Notes: generated by a model not told the origin, from the letters alone. A stretch of DNA of 28,368 nucleotides from an uncultured Oscillospiraceae bacterium (GCA_900756715.1 CAAELC010000157.1:1-28368), one strand, 5' to 3'. Counted from the first letter of the stretch, positions 15,580 through 23,319 are shown. Numbers and translations: made by a program.

Positions 15580-15679
15580 GACTTTACCAACTTGAGGCGA
15601 ATAAAATGAGTGACCAAATCAGCAGTAAGGAGTATACAGCCCCGCTTACGGGTACCAAGGGCCCCAAGGCATAAAGAAT

Positions 15680-15750
15680 AAAACCCCTTAAGGGGCAGCC
15701 TGTGAAAGGAATGCAGTCGGCAGACCTTTTCGGGCCCCTTAAGGGGTTTT
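15680..15750. repeat. Inverted pair of 17-base repeats, each with a CCCCTTAAGGGG palindrome
   Basis: The 17 bases at 15680-15696 are the exact reverse complement of 15734-15750. Each arm contains its own 12-base palindrome CCCCTTAAGGGG (15684-15695 and 15735-15746), so either one long or two short hairpins can form. T-rich runs follow on both strands, which suits a bidirectional terminator. A further small hairpin (GGCCCTTATAGGGCC) lies at 15762-15776. Confidence 0.7.
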
Positions 15751-15792
15751 GTCCGTAGTAGGCCCTTATAGGGCCAAATCAAGCCTCAAAAA

Positions 15793-15882
15793 TCAGGCTT
15801 TCAGTGCCTGCTCCACGGCGACGGCCACAGCAACGGTGGCACCCACCATGGGGTTGTTGCCCATGCCCAAAAAGCCCATCAT
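15793..15882 (-). pseudogene. Displaced 3' end of the GGGtGRT-family gene (left attachment junction)
   Basis: These 30 codons (MMGFLGMGNNPMVGATVAVA, then VAVEQALKA and TGA) match the C terminus of the intact gene at 27403, which ends EESLK after the same motif. The two stretches align without gaps at an offset of 11,607 bases. Identical blocks are 14 bases (15842-15855), 11 bases (15857-15867) and 12 bases (15872-15883). Matching stops at 15883, where the island begins. There is no upstream coding sequence, so this is an orphan tail left by integration. A short hairpin (15781-15800) follows. Confidence 0.88.
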
Positions 15883-15958
15883 TGCTCTTTCTTATTGCCT
15901 GGTTTTCTTGGCTCTCTTATCTTTTTCGCACAGCCAATTCTCTATTGCTGCACTGCAT

Positions 15959-15987
15959 GTGGACAAAGTGTGGACAAGAATTTGTCC
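15959..15987. repeat. Left-end GTGGACAA repeats (possible integrase arm sites)
   Basis: GTGGACAAA (15959-15967) and GTGGACAAG (15970-15978) are spaced 11 bases apart, and an inverted TTTGTCC follows (15981-15987). The same nonamer recurs at the other end of the island. The region 15884-16165 holds these sites, a TATCGGCT repeat near 16053-16087 and no gene. Confidence 0.5.
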
Positions 15988-16165
15988 TCAATCCAATTTG
16001 ACATATTTATATAATATCATACTTTTACATAATTACAAGACCCGGCAAAAATATCTATCGGCTATTTTAGAATCATATCGGCTGTTTTTTAGCAGTTTAT
16101 TGTAGGAATATACTCCATGGGTATTAAAGAGCCTCTTTTTCCTACAAGTCTATATCTGTTTTGAT

Positions 16166-18022
16166 CTATTTCTCGCGTTTATATTGCTCCCGATACGCGC
16201 TGTGTATGGCCCGATTGATCAGCTTCCTCTCGTAATATGTTGAAGCCGCTCTATTATAGGTAATGACATTGCACAAGTATTTCCCCTGGTGAATAGCTTC
16301 AAACGCTGATTTAATCTGCACATACTCCGTACCTAACTGTGCGTTGATCTTAGCAAGCAATGCAGGAATCTCATCTATGGATATAACTTTTTCTCCCGTT
16401 TGTCCTATATACTCGTCGAGCAACTCCTCTGCCCGCTCTTTCCCATAAATTGAGCACATCGTCCACGATGTAGGGAACACCTCTGAAGAAAAGTAATAAT
16501 GATATTCAAACAATCTATCTCCAGAAGAAGTATATTCGTCATCTCGAATTGAGGAAAACAACTTTCTATATGAGGCAGCCAATTTCTCTCCATAATATTT
16601 CTGTTCATAAAAGAAAAATCTATGGTAAATTGGACTGAATAAAATATAGGGAAACTTCTTTTCAACGAAGGACTGAAGTTCTTTCACTTTCTCGCTTTTG
16701 GGCGAAGATGACGCAGAAATATCGTCATAGTATTCAGCGACACCTTCTTTTTCACATAATTTTTGCAGATAGGTGTTGATCCCGCCACATACAGTCTCTG
16801 ATGAACACGCAATTTCTTTCGAGATTCCAATCTCATGCTCGCTAAACGGGATGTGAAACTGCTTTGCATCGGCAATAATATACAGATAGTGTAAGCCGCT
16901 CCTTACTCGGCCCGCCATTTGAATTATGTCATCCATATTGTGGGTCTCCACAAACATATAGCGGATGTCCTCATTCAGAATGTTGATTCCTTCCTTATTT
17001 CTGGATGTTGTAACTAATGCGGAAAATTCCTGCGGCACACAACTATTTTCAAGGCCCTCGTTTGTTCTGTCTAAAATTTTGCGTTCAAATTCATCCAGCT
17101 TCTCAAAATCGCTCTTCTCACCCGAAAAGGAAAAGGCAATCTTCTTTCCCGCAGACGACCATTTTCTATATTTTTCTATTGTATCATCCACGGTATTAAC
17201 AAAATAGATAAACCTGATATTCTTCTGAATCATTCTCGCTGCACGATTTTCCGCTTGGGAATTGGAGCATATCTGAATGTACTGGGGAACTACATTTAAG
17301 CACTTATCAAAGCAATCTACAACATGAGGCTCAAAATCACCTATTTTTAATTTGGCCAATGGATTAGGTGTCCCCGTCATCATAATCACTTTCTGGCATC
17401 GTGGACGCCGAATATCTGGATTCTCATCTGCCAGTCTATTTTGTTCCAGAATATATCTGGCAAGCTCACATACCGCAAATGGTGCATCCTGGTAAGTCGC
17501 ATCATTTATAAGGGCATGCGCCTCATCAATAACCAATACATCAAAATGCTCCCAGAGGTGCGTTGTAATTTTTTCAGGGTCGTATGTCCCATTTATATAG
17601 GATTTGATATACGCATTTGTGCAAACAACGCTTTTCCCATAGTACTGGTAATTAAGGATATCGTGATCCGGGTCATCTATGGTGTAGTGGTATTTTTCGC
17701 TTGTTTCTGTCTCGCCCTGCTCATAGACTTCCCATGACATATTCCCTCCGGTAGCGGCTTTGTCCTTGATCTCATTAATAACCAACTTGTCTTTTAATGT
17801 TTCCTTGACCTTAACACTGCGAGATGTGACAAGCAGAACGGTTTTACGAGGAACAAATTTTTCACCCGTTTCGGTATCGGCTTGAAAGCCCGTAATCATA
17901 TGGGAAATATATGTGTTCTTGCCACTTCCCACGCCAGAATAAATATGTATATAGCTATATGGCCCAATATCTCTTTCATACTCTAAGACATGAGACAAAT
18001 AGGTGCGGTTTTCACAACTCAT
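16166..18022 (-). CDS. SF2 DEAH-box helicase-like ATPase
   Basis: This 618-residue protein carries the superfamily 2 motifs in order. Motif I is GVGSGKNT (30-37), with Asn where Ser/Thr is usual. Motif II is DEAH (166-169) in FDVLVIDEAHAL, and motif III-like MMTGTPN is at 214-220. The second RecA-like domain has FIYFVNTVDDT, motif V (LVTTSRNKEGINI) and motif VI QMAGRVRSG (368-376). The last 240 residues match nothing I recognise and may recognise a substrate. Nearest guess is a restriction-type or defence-type helicase. A promoter lies upstream at 18043-18071 and the ATG follows GGGGGAG. It diverges from the DUF2971 gene. No nuclease or methylase domain is seen in it. Confidence 0.85.
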   Translation of the reverse strand: MSCENRTYLSHVLEYERDIGPYSYIHIYSGVGSGKNTYISHMITGFQADTETGEKFVPRKTVLLVTSRSVKVKETLKDKLVINEIKDKAATGGNMSWEVYEQGETETSEKYHYTIDDPDHDILNYQYYGKSVVCTNAYIKSYINGTYDPEKITTHLWEHFDVLVIDEAHALINDATYQDAPFAVCELARYILEQNRLADENPDIRRPRCQKVIMMTGTPNPLAKLKIGDFEPHVVDCFDKCLNVVPQYIQICSNSQAENRAARMIQKNIRFIYFVNTVDDTIEKYRKWSSAGKKIAFSFSGEKSDFEKLDEFERKILDRTNEGLENSCVPQEFSALVTTSRNKEGINILNEDIRYMFVETHNMDDIIQMAGRVRSGLHYLYIIADAKQFHIPFSEHEIGISKEIACSSETVCGGINTYLQKLCEKEGVAEYYDDISASSSPKSEKVKELQSFVEKKFPYILFSPIYHRFFFYEQKYYGEKLAASYRKLFSSIRDDEYTSSGDRLFEYHYYFSSEVFPTSWTMCSIYGKERAEELLDEYIGQTGEKVISIDEIPALLAKINAQLGTEYVQIKSAFEAIHQGKYLCNVITYNRAASTYYERKLINRAIHSAYREQYKREK

Positions 18023-18042
18023 ACGCTCTCCCCCTTTCTTTT

Positions 18043-18071
18043 ATTGTACTGCTAAATCTGATATTGGGCAA
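18043..18071 (-). promoter_or_regulatory. Promoter of the helicase gene
   Basis: On the minus strand TTGCCC (18066-18071) is followed after 17 bases by TACAAT (18043-18048), with the coding start 20 bases beyond. The left copy of the 29-base repeat (18077-18105) lies immediately upstream of the -35 box. Confidence 0.6.
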
Positions 18072-18076
18072 GTAAG

Positions 18077-18107
18077 AAACAAGCCACGGGGATGTAATGT
18101 CCTCGTG
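18077..18107 (+). repeat. 29-base direct repeat, left copy, with hairpin
   Basis: Positions 18077-18105 match 19787-19815 at 28 of 29 bases (only A/G differs at the ninth-to-tenth base, GCCACGG versus GCCGCGG). The right part folds into a stem (CACGGGGA / TCCTCGTG, 18085-18107) with loop TGTAATG. A T-rich run follows on the plus strand, although no plus-strand gene lies upstream of this copy. Confidence 0.8.
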
Positions 18108-18239
18108 ATCTTTATTCTTTTATCCCCTGTGCCAGACGGTTTACCCTATCTTATAAGCGCTCAAAAAATCCGGTTTTGAAAAGATATTGTCAAAAATCCG
18201 TATATATCGAAAACAATTTATATATTTTTGAAAAACATC

Positions 18240-18268
18240 TTTATTGTTCGGGCGAAATATTGTATAAT
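18240..18268 (+). promoter_or_regulatory. Candidate promoter of the DUF2971 gene
   Basis: A perfect TATAAT (18263-18268) is preceded 17 bases earlier by a poor -35 (TTTATT, 18240-18245). The surrounding 18165-18270 is very AT-rich. The DUF2971 start lies about 70 bases downstream. Confidence 0.45.
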
Positions 18269-18341
18269 TTAGGTGTGTAAAACTCATTCAGCGTCGAAGC
18301 GCACTAAGAGAATGCCGTATATTTAAAATGGAGGCCGATAA

Positions 18342-19169
18342 ATGAGCAATATTGAGTACCTATACAGATACACTTCCCTCGAAAGCCTTGCGTTGATATT
18401 GAAGTCAAGGCAAATTCGTCTTAATCCGCTGGATAAGATGGATGACTTGCAGGAACAAAAAACTGCAGATGTAGAGAATTTGGGAAAGTTTGTGTTTATC
18501 AGTTCTTGGACAGAAGAATCTGATGAGAGCATTCCCATGTGGAGAATGTACACCGATCCGAGAGCGGGAGTCCGAATCAAAATGAGGAAGAACCCATTTG
18601 TGTGGCATGGAACAAAGGGTTTAGATATTGTTGAAAAAACCGGCTTGCAAGCAGCAGATATGAGATCGCTCAACGGAATATTGCCCACATTTTTGGATAT
18701 GTCAGAGCTGATGGCTAAAGGATACTATTCAGTTCAAGCGTACAACGGAAAAATCCTCGAGCAGGTTACATACACGAATGAGATTGAAAAACTAGAGCCG
18801 GTGATTACTCATATAACAGGCAATAAAATGACATTAGAGTTGGGCAAGTTGGGGCGACACAAAAATACATACTGGGCCTTTCAAAAAGAATGGCGGTACA
18901 TTATGACATTTATTCCTTTCGATTTTAAGTCCGATATGGAAACAATGGAGTTGAATTTTAATCTGACTGCAAACAGACTACTTCACGGGATTGAGACTCC
19001 GCCGTTCAGATTTTATAACCTTGATATTGCATCGGAGGCTTTTGAGGAAATGGAGATCACATGTAGCCCGCAAATGTCTGCCGGAAACAGAATACTATTG
19101 GATACACTGGTAGAAAAATACAATCCGCATGCCACGGTTTGCGAAAGTGGTCTTTTAGGAAAGCTTTGA
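18342..19169 (+). CDS. DUF2971 domain-containing protein
   Basis: The 275-residue protein begins with the DUF2971 signature (LYRYTSLESLALILKSRQIR, then LNPLDKMDD), followed by FISSWTEESDESIPMWRMYTD and GVRIKM. An FQKEWRYIM segment lies near residue 185. DUF2971 proteins are scattered across bacteria, frequently in accessory and defence-rich loci, and have no firmly established activity. GGAGG lies seven bases before the ATG. It is followed after 23 bases by an unrecognised gene on the same strand, and it diverges from the helicase gene. The pair is bracketed by a 29-base direct repeat. No signal peptide or membrane segment is present, so it is cytosolic. Confidence 0.85.
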   Translation: MSNIEYLYRYTSLESLALILKSRQIRLNPLDKMDDLQEQKTADVENLGKFVFISSWTEESDESIPMWRMYTDPRAGVRIKMRKNPFVWHGTKGLDIVEKTGLQAADMRSLNGILPTFLDMSELMAKGYYSVQAYNGKILEQVTYTNEIEKLEPVITHITGNKMTLELGKLGRHKNTYWAFQKEWRYIMTFIPFDFKSDMETMELNFNLTANRLLHGIETPPFRFYNLDIASEAFEEMEITCSPQMSAGNRILLDTLVEKYNPHATVCESGLLGKL

Positions 19170-19192
19170 CGAAAAAAAGAGGGTGTATTCAA

Positions 19193-19657
19193 ATGGACAA
19201 GTTGCCGATAGGCATAGTGGTCGGCATGAGCAAGCTGGCGGTAGAGTCAAGCAATTTAGATTGGCTCACAAAGGAAAAAATGAAAACGGGTATTGATTGT
19301 GCTGCAGATATAATCAAGCAAGTCCAAAAATCTCAGGAAAGCATTTTTTCTGTCATGGGGTTTTCGTTAGATGAAATCAGCGCAATAAAGGCAGCAGCCC
19401 GAGAGTGCGGCCTTGCGCAGGTAACACTTTTTCCCTGTCCGGTAAACGGCATTCCAACTCCTTACTTAAAAATGACAGGCGGAGATATCTCCTCTTTTAG
19501 CCGGGCGATTGGTCTGCCGAGCCTCGAACAAGCAAGCGTAAATGCAGATGAAGCGCAGCAAGAGGCGCTGATGAATCAATATGGGGTTATCCTATATTTG
19601 AAAAAAGATGATGTCACAAAGCCCAATCCATGCACCGGTACATCGCTATGCGATTAA
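19193..19657 (+). CDS. Unrecognised protein paired with DUF2971, probable frameshifted end
   Basis: I start at the ATG at 19193, which follows GAGGGTG by eight bases; the frame is open earlier (19139) but that part overlaps the DUF2971 gene. The 154 residues have no signal peptide or transmembrane helix. Notable are MDKLPIGIVVGMSKLAVESS at the N terminus, a helical stretch DCAADIIKQVQKSQESIF, and LAQVTLFPCPVNGIPTPYLK. The last residues (PNPCTGTSLCD) look unlike the rest. An A6 run at 19601-19606 precedes the point where another frame becomes sensible (19611-19781), so the original protein may have been longer, about 195 residues. Confidence 0.6.
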   Translation: MDKLPIGIVVGMSKLAVESSNLDWLTKEKMKTGIDCAADIIKQVQKSQESIFSVMGFSLDEISAIKAAARECGLAQVTLFPCPVNGIPTPYLKMTGGDISSFSRAIGLPSLEQASVNADEAQQEALMNQYGVILYLKKDDVTKPNPCTGTSLCD

Positions 19658-19781
19658 CTTTATTAAAAATAAGTGGATTTTCCCCTACGCCTTTCTTCCG
19701 GCGGGATTTGAGGTTGACTGTCTGCCCAATCCGCTGACGCTCATAGAGGACAAAATCACTACACAAATTAACTATGTTTAG
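19611..19781 (+). CDS. Overlapping 56-residue frame, likely C-terminal part of the previous gene
   Basis: The frame begins with ATG at 19611 and reads MSQSPIHAPVHRYAINFIKN, KWIFPYAFLPAGFEVDCLPN, then a short acidic end before TAG. It is offset by +1 from the preceding gene. No ribosome site is visible, so it is unlikely to be an independent gene. Deleting one A from the A6 run would fuse the two frames into a single protein. The codon content looks protein-like (hydrophobic and charged residues alternate). A programmed shift is the other possibility. Confidence 0.4.
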   Translation: MSQSPIHAPVHRYAINFIKNKWIFPYAFLPAGFEVDCLPNPLTLIEDKITTQINYV

Positions 19782-19786
19782 GCAAA

Positions 19787-19818
19787 AAACAAGCCGCGGG
19801 GATGTAATGTCCTCGCGG
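19787..19818 (+). terminator. 29-base direct repeat, right copy, acting as terminator hairpin
   Basis: The copy at 19787-19815 contains a 9-bp stem (CCGCGGGGA / TCCTCGCGG, 19794-19818) with loop TGTAATG, just after the plus-strand pair of genes. The run after the stem (CCTGTTCTTGTC) is only moderately T-rich. The other copy lies 1710 bases to the left. Confidence 0.65.
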
Positions 19819-19844
19819 CCTGTTCTTGTCATCGGTGAATTTTT

Positions 19845-20414
19845 TCACTCAAGTTCACTCAGCGGGAATCTCTCAATATCGGTAATCCTTCTTTCAAATA
19901 TCAGTATATGTTCATCACGGGTGCTATTGAGGCCAATACCGCCGGCAGAAACCAAGTTTTTCCCAAGTTCATTGGTATAAGCAGAGACAAGATGCCATCC
20001 ATTGGCGCCCAGATGATTCAACTCTTTAACCATGACTTCTGCATTTACTGCCCCATTACTAAACCAGCCGCTTTGATCCTGCACCTTAACAACTCTGTAT
20101 TCCCAGCATCCGGTGCGAACTAATTCTTCCGCCCTGACCTGTTTCTCCTCGCGGTGCTTTTCTGTTAGCTTGCGTCCTTCCTGCTCCATTAAGGACAGAA
20201 TTTCTTGGACTTCTTCCTCTGCTCCCTGCGAAATCTCATTACAGTCTCGAGTAGTGTTTGGAGCCGGTGTTCGCACATCAATATGCCCTTGTGCTCTTGA
20301 TGCGTAATACTGCTCTTCTTCTGGCGACAGATCAATGCCATTTCCGCAATTTAGGCACGCCCCCAATTCTTTCATTTCATCAGTAATGGTTTCTCCGCAA
20401 AATTTACACTTCAT
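19845..20414 (-). CDS. Zinc-ribbon and DUF4177 domain protein
   Basis: The 189-residue protein has an N-terminal zinc ribbon (C3-x2-C6 ... C20-x2-C23; MKCKFCGETITDEMKELGAC). A charged coiled-coil stretch follows (about 60-98), then a C-terminal DUF4177-like domain (WEYRVVKVQ, then LNHLGANGWHLVSAYTNELGKN and ILIFERRI). No signal peptide is seen. It is the last gene of a four-gene minus-strand operon; AGGGGG precedes the ATG. The function is unknown. Zinc ribbon plus DUF4177 is common in Firmicutes hypothetical proteins. Confidence 0.75.
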   Translation of the reverse strand: MKCKFCGETITDEMKELGACLNCGNGIDLSPEEEQYYASRAQGHIDVRTPAPNTTRDCNEISQGAEEEVQEILSLMEQEGRKLTEKHREEKQVRAEELVRTGCWEYRVVKVQDQSGWFSNGAVNAEVMVKELNHLGANGWHLVSAYTNELGKNLVSAGGIGLNSTRDEHILIFERRITDIERFPLSELE

Positions 20415-20446
20415 AGCTGCCCCCTGCAGTTTTATGAGCTTCTTTG

Positions 20447-21490
20447 TCAGTCGGGATAAAACAAGGATTTCCCGCTCCCGTCTATATCACAAAGATAATT
20501 TCCTTCCATAAGCTCATGCGCTGCATCCAGCTTTGTGTATTTGAGGCCGTTGCCCAAAAACTGAATATAGATCAGATCTGTATCTTGCGTAATCTGCGTA
20601 ATGCCTGTCCCATCTTTGTTAATACGATAGAGTCGATCGCTATCATCCGCATAAACGAAATAAATATACTCATCCGTTAGAAGCATTCCGCTCGATACCT
20701 GGTATTTTGCTACCTGCTGATCCTCCGTTCCGTCTATGCGCATTTTCCAAATCGTTCGAGATAAAGCGTCCAGCAGAGACTCTTCCTTGACATAATAGAT
20801 GTATTCGCCGTCGTAAAGAGGCATATATGACAGACAATCATTGAGCTTGCGGTCATTTTCTCCATTTAAGTCGCAGATATGTAGACTGGAATTGTCCCGA
20901 TCCGCCTGATACAGAATAAAATCATCAAATACAAAGGGATAGTATACCGCTCGCTTAATGATCTCTGTAACATTTCCACCGTCAAGATCGCATCTGTACA
21001 GGTGGCAAACATCATCCGTTATATCGTCTATGCCTACAAAGGCGACATCCGTGTAGTAGATATAGCCATCCTTGAGCTGCATCGTTCCCACAGCGCCCGA
21101 CAACTTTTCTAAGTTTTCGCCGCTGGTACGCATTTTATAAATCCCGCGATCATTTTCACTGATCCCCATGAAATATATGTAATTGTCAACAAGAAATGGA
21201 TCCCGCACAGCAAATTGCCCAAGATTTGTTGCTTCGGTACCATCTGACCTTACCTTGAGGAAATATGAGCGCCCATCGGGACCTCCAGCCTGTCCATATA
21301 TCCAACCATTGTCATAAAAGAAGGATGCATCATTGTGTACATCATTCTGATAGGTAAGATTGACATCTTCAATCGTAGAGGGTTTGTTCTCTTCATTTGG
21401 AATCTGCTCGTCATTTTCCTTGCCTTGGCTACTACAGCCAACCAAGAATAAGCACAAGACCAGCAGCATTCCCCAGCGCATCTTTTTCAT
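20447..21490 (-). CDS. Lipoprotein with DUF5050-type beta-propeller-like repeats
   Basis: The 347-residue protein has a lipoprotein signal (MKKMRWGMLLVLCLFLVGC, with lipobox LVGC and C19 as lipid site). About six or seven repeats of the type DGYIYYxx...LYRxxxDGxxxxxI follow from about residue 60 to the end. Such DUF5050 units form a propeller on the outer face of the membrane in other Clostridia. No enzyme motif is seen. It lies 32 bases before the zinc-ribbon/DUF4177 gene, within the four-gene operon. Confidence 0.8.
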   Translation of the reverse strand: MKKMRWGMLLVLCLFLVGCSSQGKENDEQIPNEENKPSTIEDVNLTYQNDVHNDASFFYDNGWIYGQAGGPDGRSYFLKVRSDGTEATNLGQFAVRDPFLVDNYIYFMGISENDRGIYKMRTSGENLEKLSGAVGTMQLKDGYIYYTDVAFVGIDDITDDVCHLYRCDLDGGNVTEIIKRAVYYPFVFDDFILYQADRDNSSLHICDLNGENDRKLNDCLSYMPLYDGEYIYYVKEESLLDALSRTIWKMRIDGTEDQQVAKYQVSSGMLLTDEYIYFVYADDSDRLYRINKDGTGITQITQDTDLIYIQFLGNGLKYTKLDAAHELMEGNYLCDIDGSGKSLFYPD

Positions 21491-21568
21491 GTCATTTTTT
21501 CTCCTCTTCTTGTCTCAGTTGTATTTTGATGACTTCCACGCCAAGTAAATCTTGGTATAAAATGCGAC

Positions 21569-22498
21569 TTACCACATTTTTTTGCACCACTCGCACTTAT
21601 AGTGCTTGTCAATAGCGCTGGACGCCATTCCCCAAAATGCCACCGACATTTGCTTATCTTCCCATTTGGCATACCGAACCTTGTAATGCCCGCAATAAGG
21701 GCAGGGGTGCGTAGAATATCTGACTGTCCACGGTTCGCTGGCTTGCTGACTGGCCACAGCCTGCTGATACTCGTTTTCCAGCATTTTTTGTTTTCTTTCT
21801 TGCATTTCTTGCCTTCGTTGCCGGATTGCTTCAGGAGTCTTTGCCTTTGCAGCGGCATCTTGCTTGGCAATTACCTTTCGTTTATAGGCATCAAAGTCAG
21901 ATTTGGCCAGTTTGTAATTATCCAAATTAGTAGTAAAAAATCCATATCCGCTAAAAAAGAGGATTATGCTGCAAAACAATCCAAAAATAATTGAAAAAAA
22001 GCCTCCCTCTATTATTAAAAAAATCAAAGCAGCTAATCCGAACGGAATCAACAAAAGCGGCAGAATCACAGTTACTATATTGGGCTTTTTGATTCGCTCC
22101 ATTCTTTTTCTCAACAACTCTTCTTTTGGTAGTTCACTGGTCTTGCAATATGATCCGTCTACTTGGACGATTTTTGCGTTGGCTAATGATGCAAGGCAGT
22201 TTCTGCATACTGGAGAATAATACTTACTATTGAGCGCCCCACACTGAGGGCAAATCCTGCCCTCTACCAACTTCCCGGTTTGCTCAGTTTTCTCTGTATT
22301 CTGGATGTGGACTTCTGGTGAATTCTTGCGTGTCAGCTTCCATCCTTTGCACTCTGCATATGTGGCAGCATTGTCAAAGCTATGTTTATTGATGTATATA
22401 AGTTCATCCTCTGTTGGCTCACGATTGGCGTATAAGATAGCTCCATCACATATATCCGGATTCAGGTTGTTTTTGGTATAAGTCTCTTTTCGAATCAT
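21569..22498 (-). CDS. Zinc-ribbon membrane protein, unrecognised
   Basis: The 309-residue protein starts at the ATG at 22498 after GGAGGAG. Residues about 80-103 contain a zinc ribbon (CPQCG and CRNCL). Two adjacent hydrophobic segments follow at about 138-190, then a charged coiled coil (about 205-250). A second CxxC pair closes the C terminus (CPYCGHYKVRYAKW and CEWCKKMW). The layout implies a membrane anchor with two metal-binding domains on the same side. No family is recognised. It is the second gene of the operon. Confidence 0.65.
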   Translation of the reverse strand: MIRKETYTKNNLNPDICDGAILYANREPTEDELIYINKHSFDNAATYAECKGWKLTRKNSPEVHIQNTEKTEQTGKLVEGRICPQCGALNSKYYSPVCRNCLASLANAKIVQVDGSYCKTSELPKEELLRKRMERIKKPNIVTVILPLLLIPFGLAALIFLIIEGGFFSIIFGLFCSIILFFSGYGFFTTNLDNYKLAKSDFDAYKRKVIAKQDAAAKAKTPEAIRQRRQEMQERKQKMLENEYQQAVASQQASEPWTVRYSTHPCPYCGHYKVRYAKWEDKQMSVAFWGMASSAIDKHYKCEWCKKMW

Positions 22499-22552
22499 AT
22501 CTATTCTCCTCCATGCTGTAGTCGAATAAGTAGCCAAGAAATCCGTTAATAA

Positions 22553-23290
22553 CTATAATTCATAGCTGTCTGCGAAAAAACGATAGGGCCAATACGAAGT
22601 CGATTCGTATGCGATGTTGCCGTATGCGTTGCCCCATACACGAAAATATGCCCTACTGTATCCGCCAAAACCATTCATTGCGGAGTAATCGATTAAAACA
22701 GCCATTCCATCGGGTGTTCCGTCGTATTCAGTGTGGGTTCCTCCATACACAGCATGAATTTGCAAGGATTCCGGATTTTTCAAAACAGATCTCAACTTAT
22801 TTTTAGCCTTCTCTGCAAGCACATAAATCTCTCCATCATTTGATGTGCTCTGATCGGTATCCGTTGTATATTGCGGTGGATTATTGCTATTATTGGCGGC
22901 TTTTTTCAAGGGTTCTCCCTCTGTTGTGCCACAGCGACTACAGGTTTTTGGCGCTGAATATGTTGCGTCCTGCCAATCGTGTCCTAAGGAATCGCCTTCG
23001 GTTATCCCACATTTAGTGCAGGTTTTTTGTTCAGTACAAGTGGCTTCTTTCCATTCGTGTCCTAAAGGATCCCCTTCAGTTTCCCCACACTTTGCGCAAG
23101 TTTTTGGTTCCACACAAGTGGCTTCTTTCCATTCATGGCCTAAAGGTTCGCCCTCTGTTTCTCCACATTTTGTACAGATTTTGGGCTCAGTACAGGTAGA
23201 TTCTTTCCACTCGTGTTTACACTGACAGCCCGTTAAAATCATCATCAGCGCAATTAAAGCAATCAATATCCAACAAAATTTCCTCTTCAT
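22553..23290 (-). CDS. Lipoprotein with four 26-residue Cys-rich repeats
   Basis: The 245-residue protein has a lipobox (LTGC, C22). Four tandem 26-residue repeats occupy residues 26-129; each reads HEWKEATCxEPKTCxKCGE then TEGxPLG, with a CxxC pair that could bind zinc. The fourth copy has lost one cysteine. A Ser/Asn/Gln linker follows, then a C-terminal domain (about 145-245) with KNPESLQIHAVYG and GYSRAYFRVWGNAYG. Repeats of this type occur in surface proteins of Firmicutes. It is the first gene of the four-gene operon and has a strong promoter (TTGACA-N16-TATAAT). Function unknown. Confidence 0.75.
   Translation of the reverse strand: MKRKFCWILIALIALMMILTGCQCKHEWKESTCTEPKICTKCGETEGEPLGHEWKEATCVEPKTCAKCGETEGDPLGHEWKEATCTEQKTCTKCGITEGDSLGHDWQDATYSAPKTCSRCGTTEGEPLKKAANNSNNPPQYTTDTDQSTSNDGEIYVLAEKAKNKLRSVLKNPESLQIHAVYGGTHTEYDGTPDGMAVLIDYSAMNGFGGYSRAYFRVWGNAYGNIAYESTSYWPYRFFADSYEL
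22904..23215 (-). repeat. Four tandem 78-base coding repeats
   Basis: These encode the four 26-residue HEWKEATC... units of the lipoprotein. The first three DNA copies are close to one another, and the fourth is diverged. The arrangement can expand or contract by recombination. Confidence 0.85.
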
Positions 23291-23319
23291 GTGCGTATCC
23301 TCCCTCAAATCATAATTGC

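Noticed and set aside
14958..15782. Minus-strand frame of 274 codons overlapping the MuF remnant
   Set aside because: Most of it is out of frame with the MuF-like coding signal. Only a short piece near 15500 looks like a broken continuation.
22904..23215. Regular repeat array that might suggest CRISPR
   Set aside because: Units are contiguous, with no spacers, and encode a translated Cys-rich repeat in a lipoprotein.
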